Positions 5,647-6,172 of a stretch of 6,172 nt of DNA are shown here, one piece after another. The DNA comes from Moraxellaceae bacterium UBA2032. Its GTDB lineage: Bacteria; Pseudomonadota; Gammaproteobacteria; Pseudomonadales; Moraxellaceae. The stretch spans positions 16,470 to 22,641 of the forward strand of contig DDBM01000023.1 of the NCBI GenBank assembly GCA_002333125.1, given 5' to 3'. How positions within the stretch are numbered: position 1 is the stretch's first letter; each line of letters begins with the position of its first letter. The position numbers and the translations under genes were made by a program. Below the pieces are notes generated by a model. The model saw only the letters and a program-made list of their open reading frames with translations, searched no databases and had not been told where the DNA came from.

Positions 5647-6172
5647 GACGCGCAAGGCGGCCAAACGAAGAAAACACTTCAAAATTAGAGCGATACGGAT
5701 TAATGTCCAAGCCACCACGTCGAGTATAAAAGGCTTGTACGGTTAATTTTTGCGGCTGGCACACACGCATAATATCGCTAAAAATACGCTCTACACATTG
5801 CTCATGAAAATCATTATGTTGTCTAAAAGAAATCAAATAACGTAATAAAGATTCATGGGTTATGGCCGCACCTGTATAAGTAATTTTGACACTGCCCCAA
5901 TCAGGCTGATTAGTGACAGGACAATTACTACGCAACAAATGCGAATACACGCTTTGTGTGACTGTTTGCGGAGGATTAGCACAATGCAATAATTGCGGAT
6001 TGATGTCATAGTCTTGGCAGTCTATATCTATCTCATCCAAACACAAACCAAACAAGATATTTGATTGATAGGCACGCTCAACAGGCAATAAAACCACCTC
6101 TATGGGCGCGCCTGCGGCTGCCGATAAATCTTGGCGCAGCAATTTTATATAATCATCTGGGCTGTCAAACTT
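5642..6172 (-). CDS. queF: NADPH-dependent 7-cyano-7-deazaguanine reductase, C-terminal part (5' end outside window)
   Basis: The frame is open to the window edge and gives the last 176 residues before TAA at 5642-5644. QueF reduces preQ0 to preQ1 with NADPH in the synthesis of the tRNA nucleoside queuosine. The fragment contains the catalytic region SHLLRSNCPVTNQPDWGS, where the Cys forms the thioimide with preQ0 and the Asp of QPDW is the acid/base. Next come the substrate-binding FHEQCVERIF and the closing YTRRGGLDINPYRS. It matches the long bimodular E. coli-type enzyme (about 280 residues) rather than the short Bacillus type, because a diverged domain-like segment precedes the catalytic Cys. 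The NADPH-motif half would be outside the window. A TTG at 6140-6142 is internal and not the start. The gene ends 132 bp before the next minus-strand gene. Confidence 0.95.
   Translation of the reverse strand, partial: KFDSPDDYIKLLRQDLSAAAGAPIEVVLLPVERAYQSNILFGLCLDEIDIDCQDYDINPQLLHCANPPQTVTQSVYSHLLRSNCPVTNQPDWGSVKITYTGAAITHESLLRYLISFRQHNDFHEQCVERIFSDIMRVCQPQKLTVQAFYTRRGGLDINPYRSNFEVFSSFGRLARQ

Noticed and set aside
5451..5648. 65-codon plus-strand open frame over the gap before the paralogue genes
   Set aside because: It has no good ribosome binding site and no recognisable motif, starts inside the opposing gene, and the gap is explained as that gene's upstream region.

Overview
The window is an ordinary-looking stretch of bacterial chromosome, tightly packed and AT-leaning, with Leu often encoded by TTA. 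The end of pth, a complete ychF and a bimodular-type queF all look gammaproteobacterial. I would place it in a low-GC gammaproteobacterium but cannot name the genus. There is no tRNA, rRNA, CRISPR array, transposase or phage gene.

Layout. Positions 1-195 are the 3' end of pth (peptidyl-tRNA hydrolase). A glutathione S-transferase-like gene (219-977) lies on the minus strand between pth and ychF, two genes that are commonly adjacent and co-directional in gammaproteobacteria. A 255-bp divergent intergenic region with nested inverted repeats leads into ychF (1233-2324, plus), which ends at a convincing rho-independent terminator (2370-2396). A 217-bp AT-rich gap with a second long stem-loop precedes a TIGR01777/YfcH-type epimerase-fold gene (2542-3441, plus).

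From there to the right end everything is on the minus strand. A three-gene set reads 5509 to 3438: two tandem paralogous genes for helical proteins of unrecognised family (224 and 223 aa), then a DUF218 (ElyC/SanA/YdcF-type) membrane protein. Spacing within the set is 6 bp and then a 4-bp overlap, so co-transcription and translational coupling are likely. The DUF218 gene meets the yfcH-like gene tail to tail, sharing the four bases TTAA so that both stop codons overlap. At the right edge is the C-terminal 176 residues of queF (preQ0 reductase), continuing beyond the window.

The housekeeping functions are translation quality control (pth), a ribosome-associated ATPase (ychF) and queuosine synthesis (queF). 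The DUF218 protein suggests an envelope role. The least explained items are the paralogous gene pair and the structured intergenic sequence around ychF. I saw no clear evidence of a new defence or mobile system.
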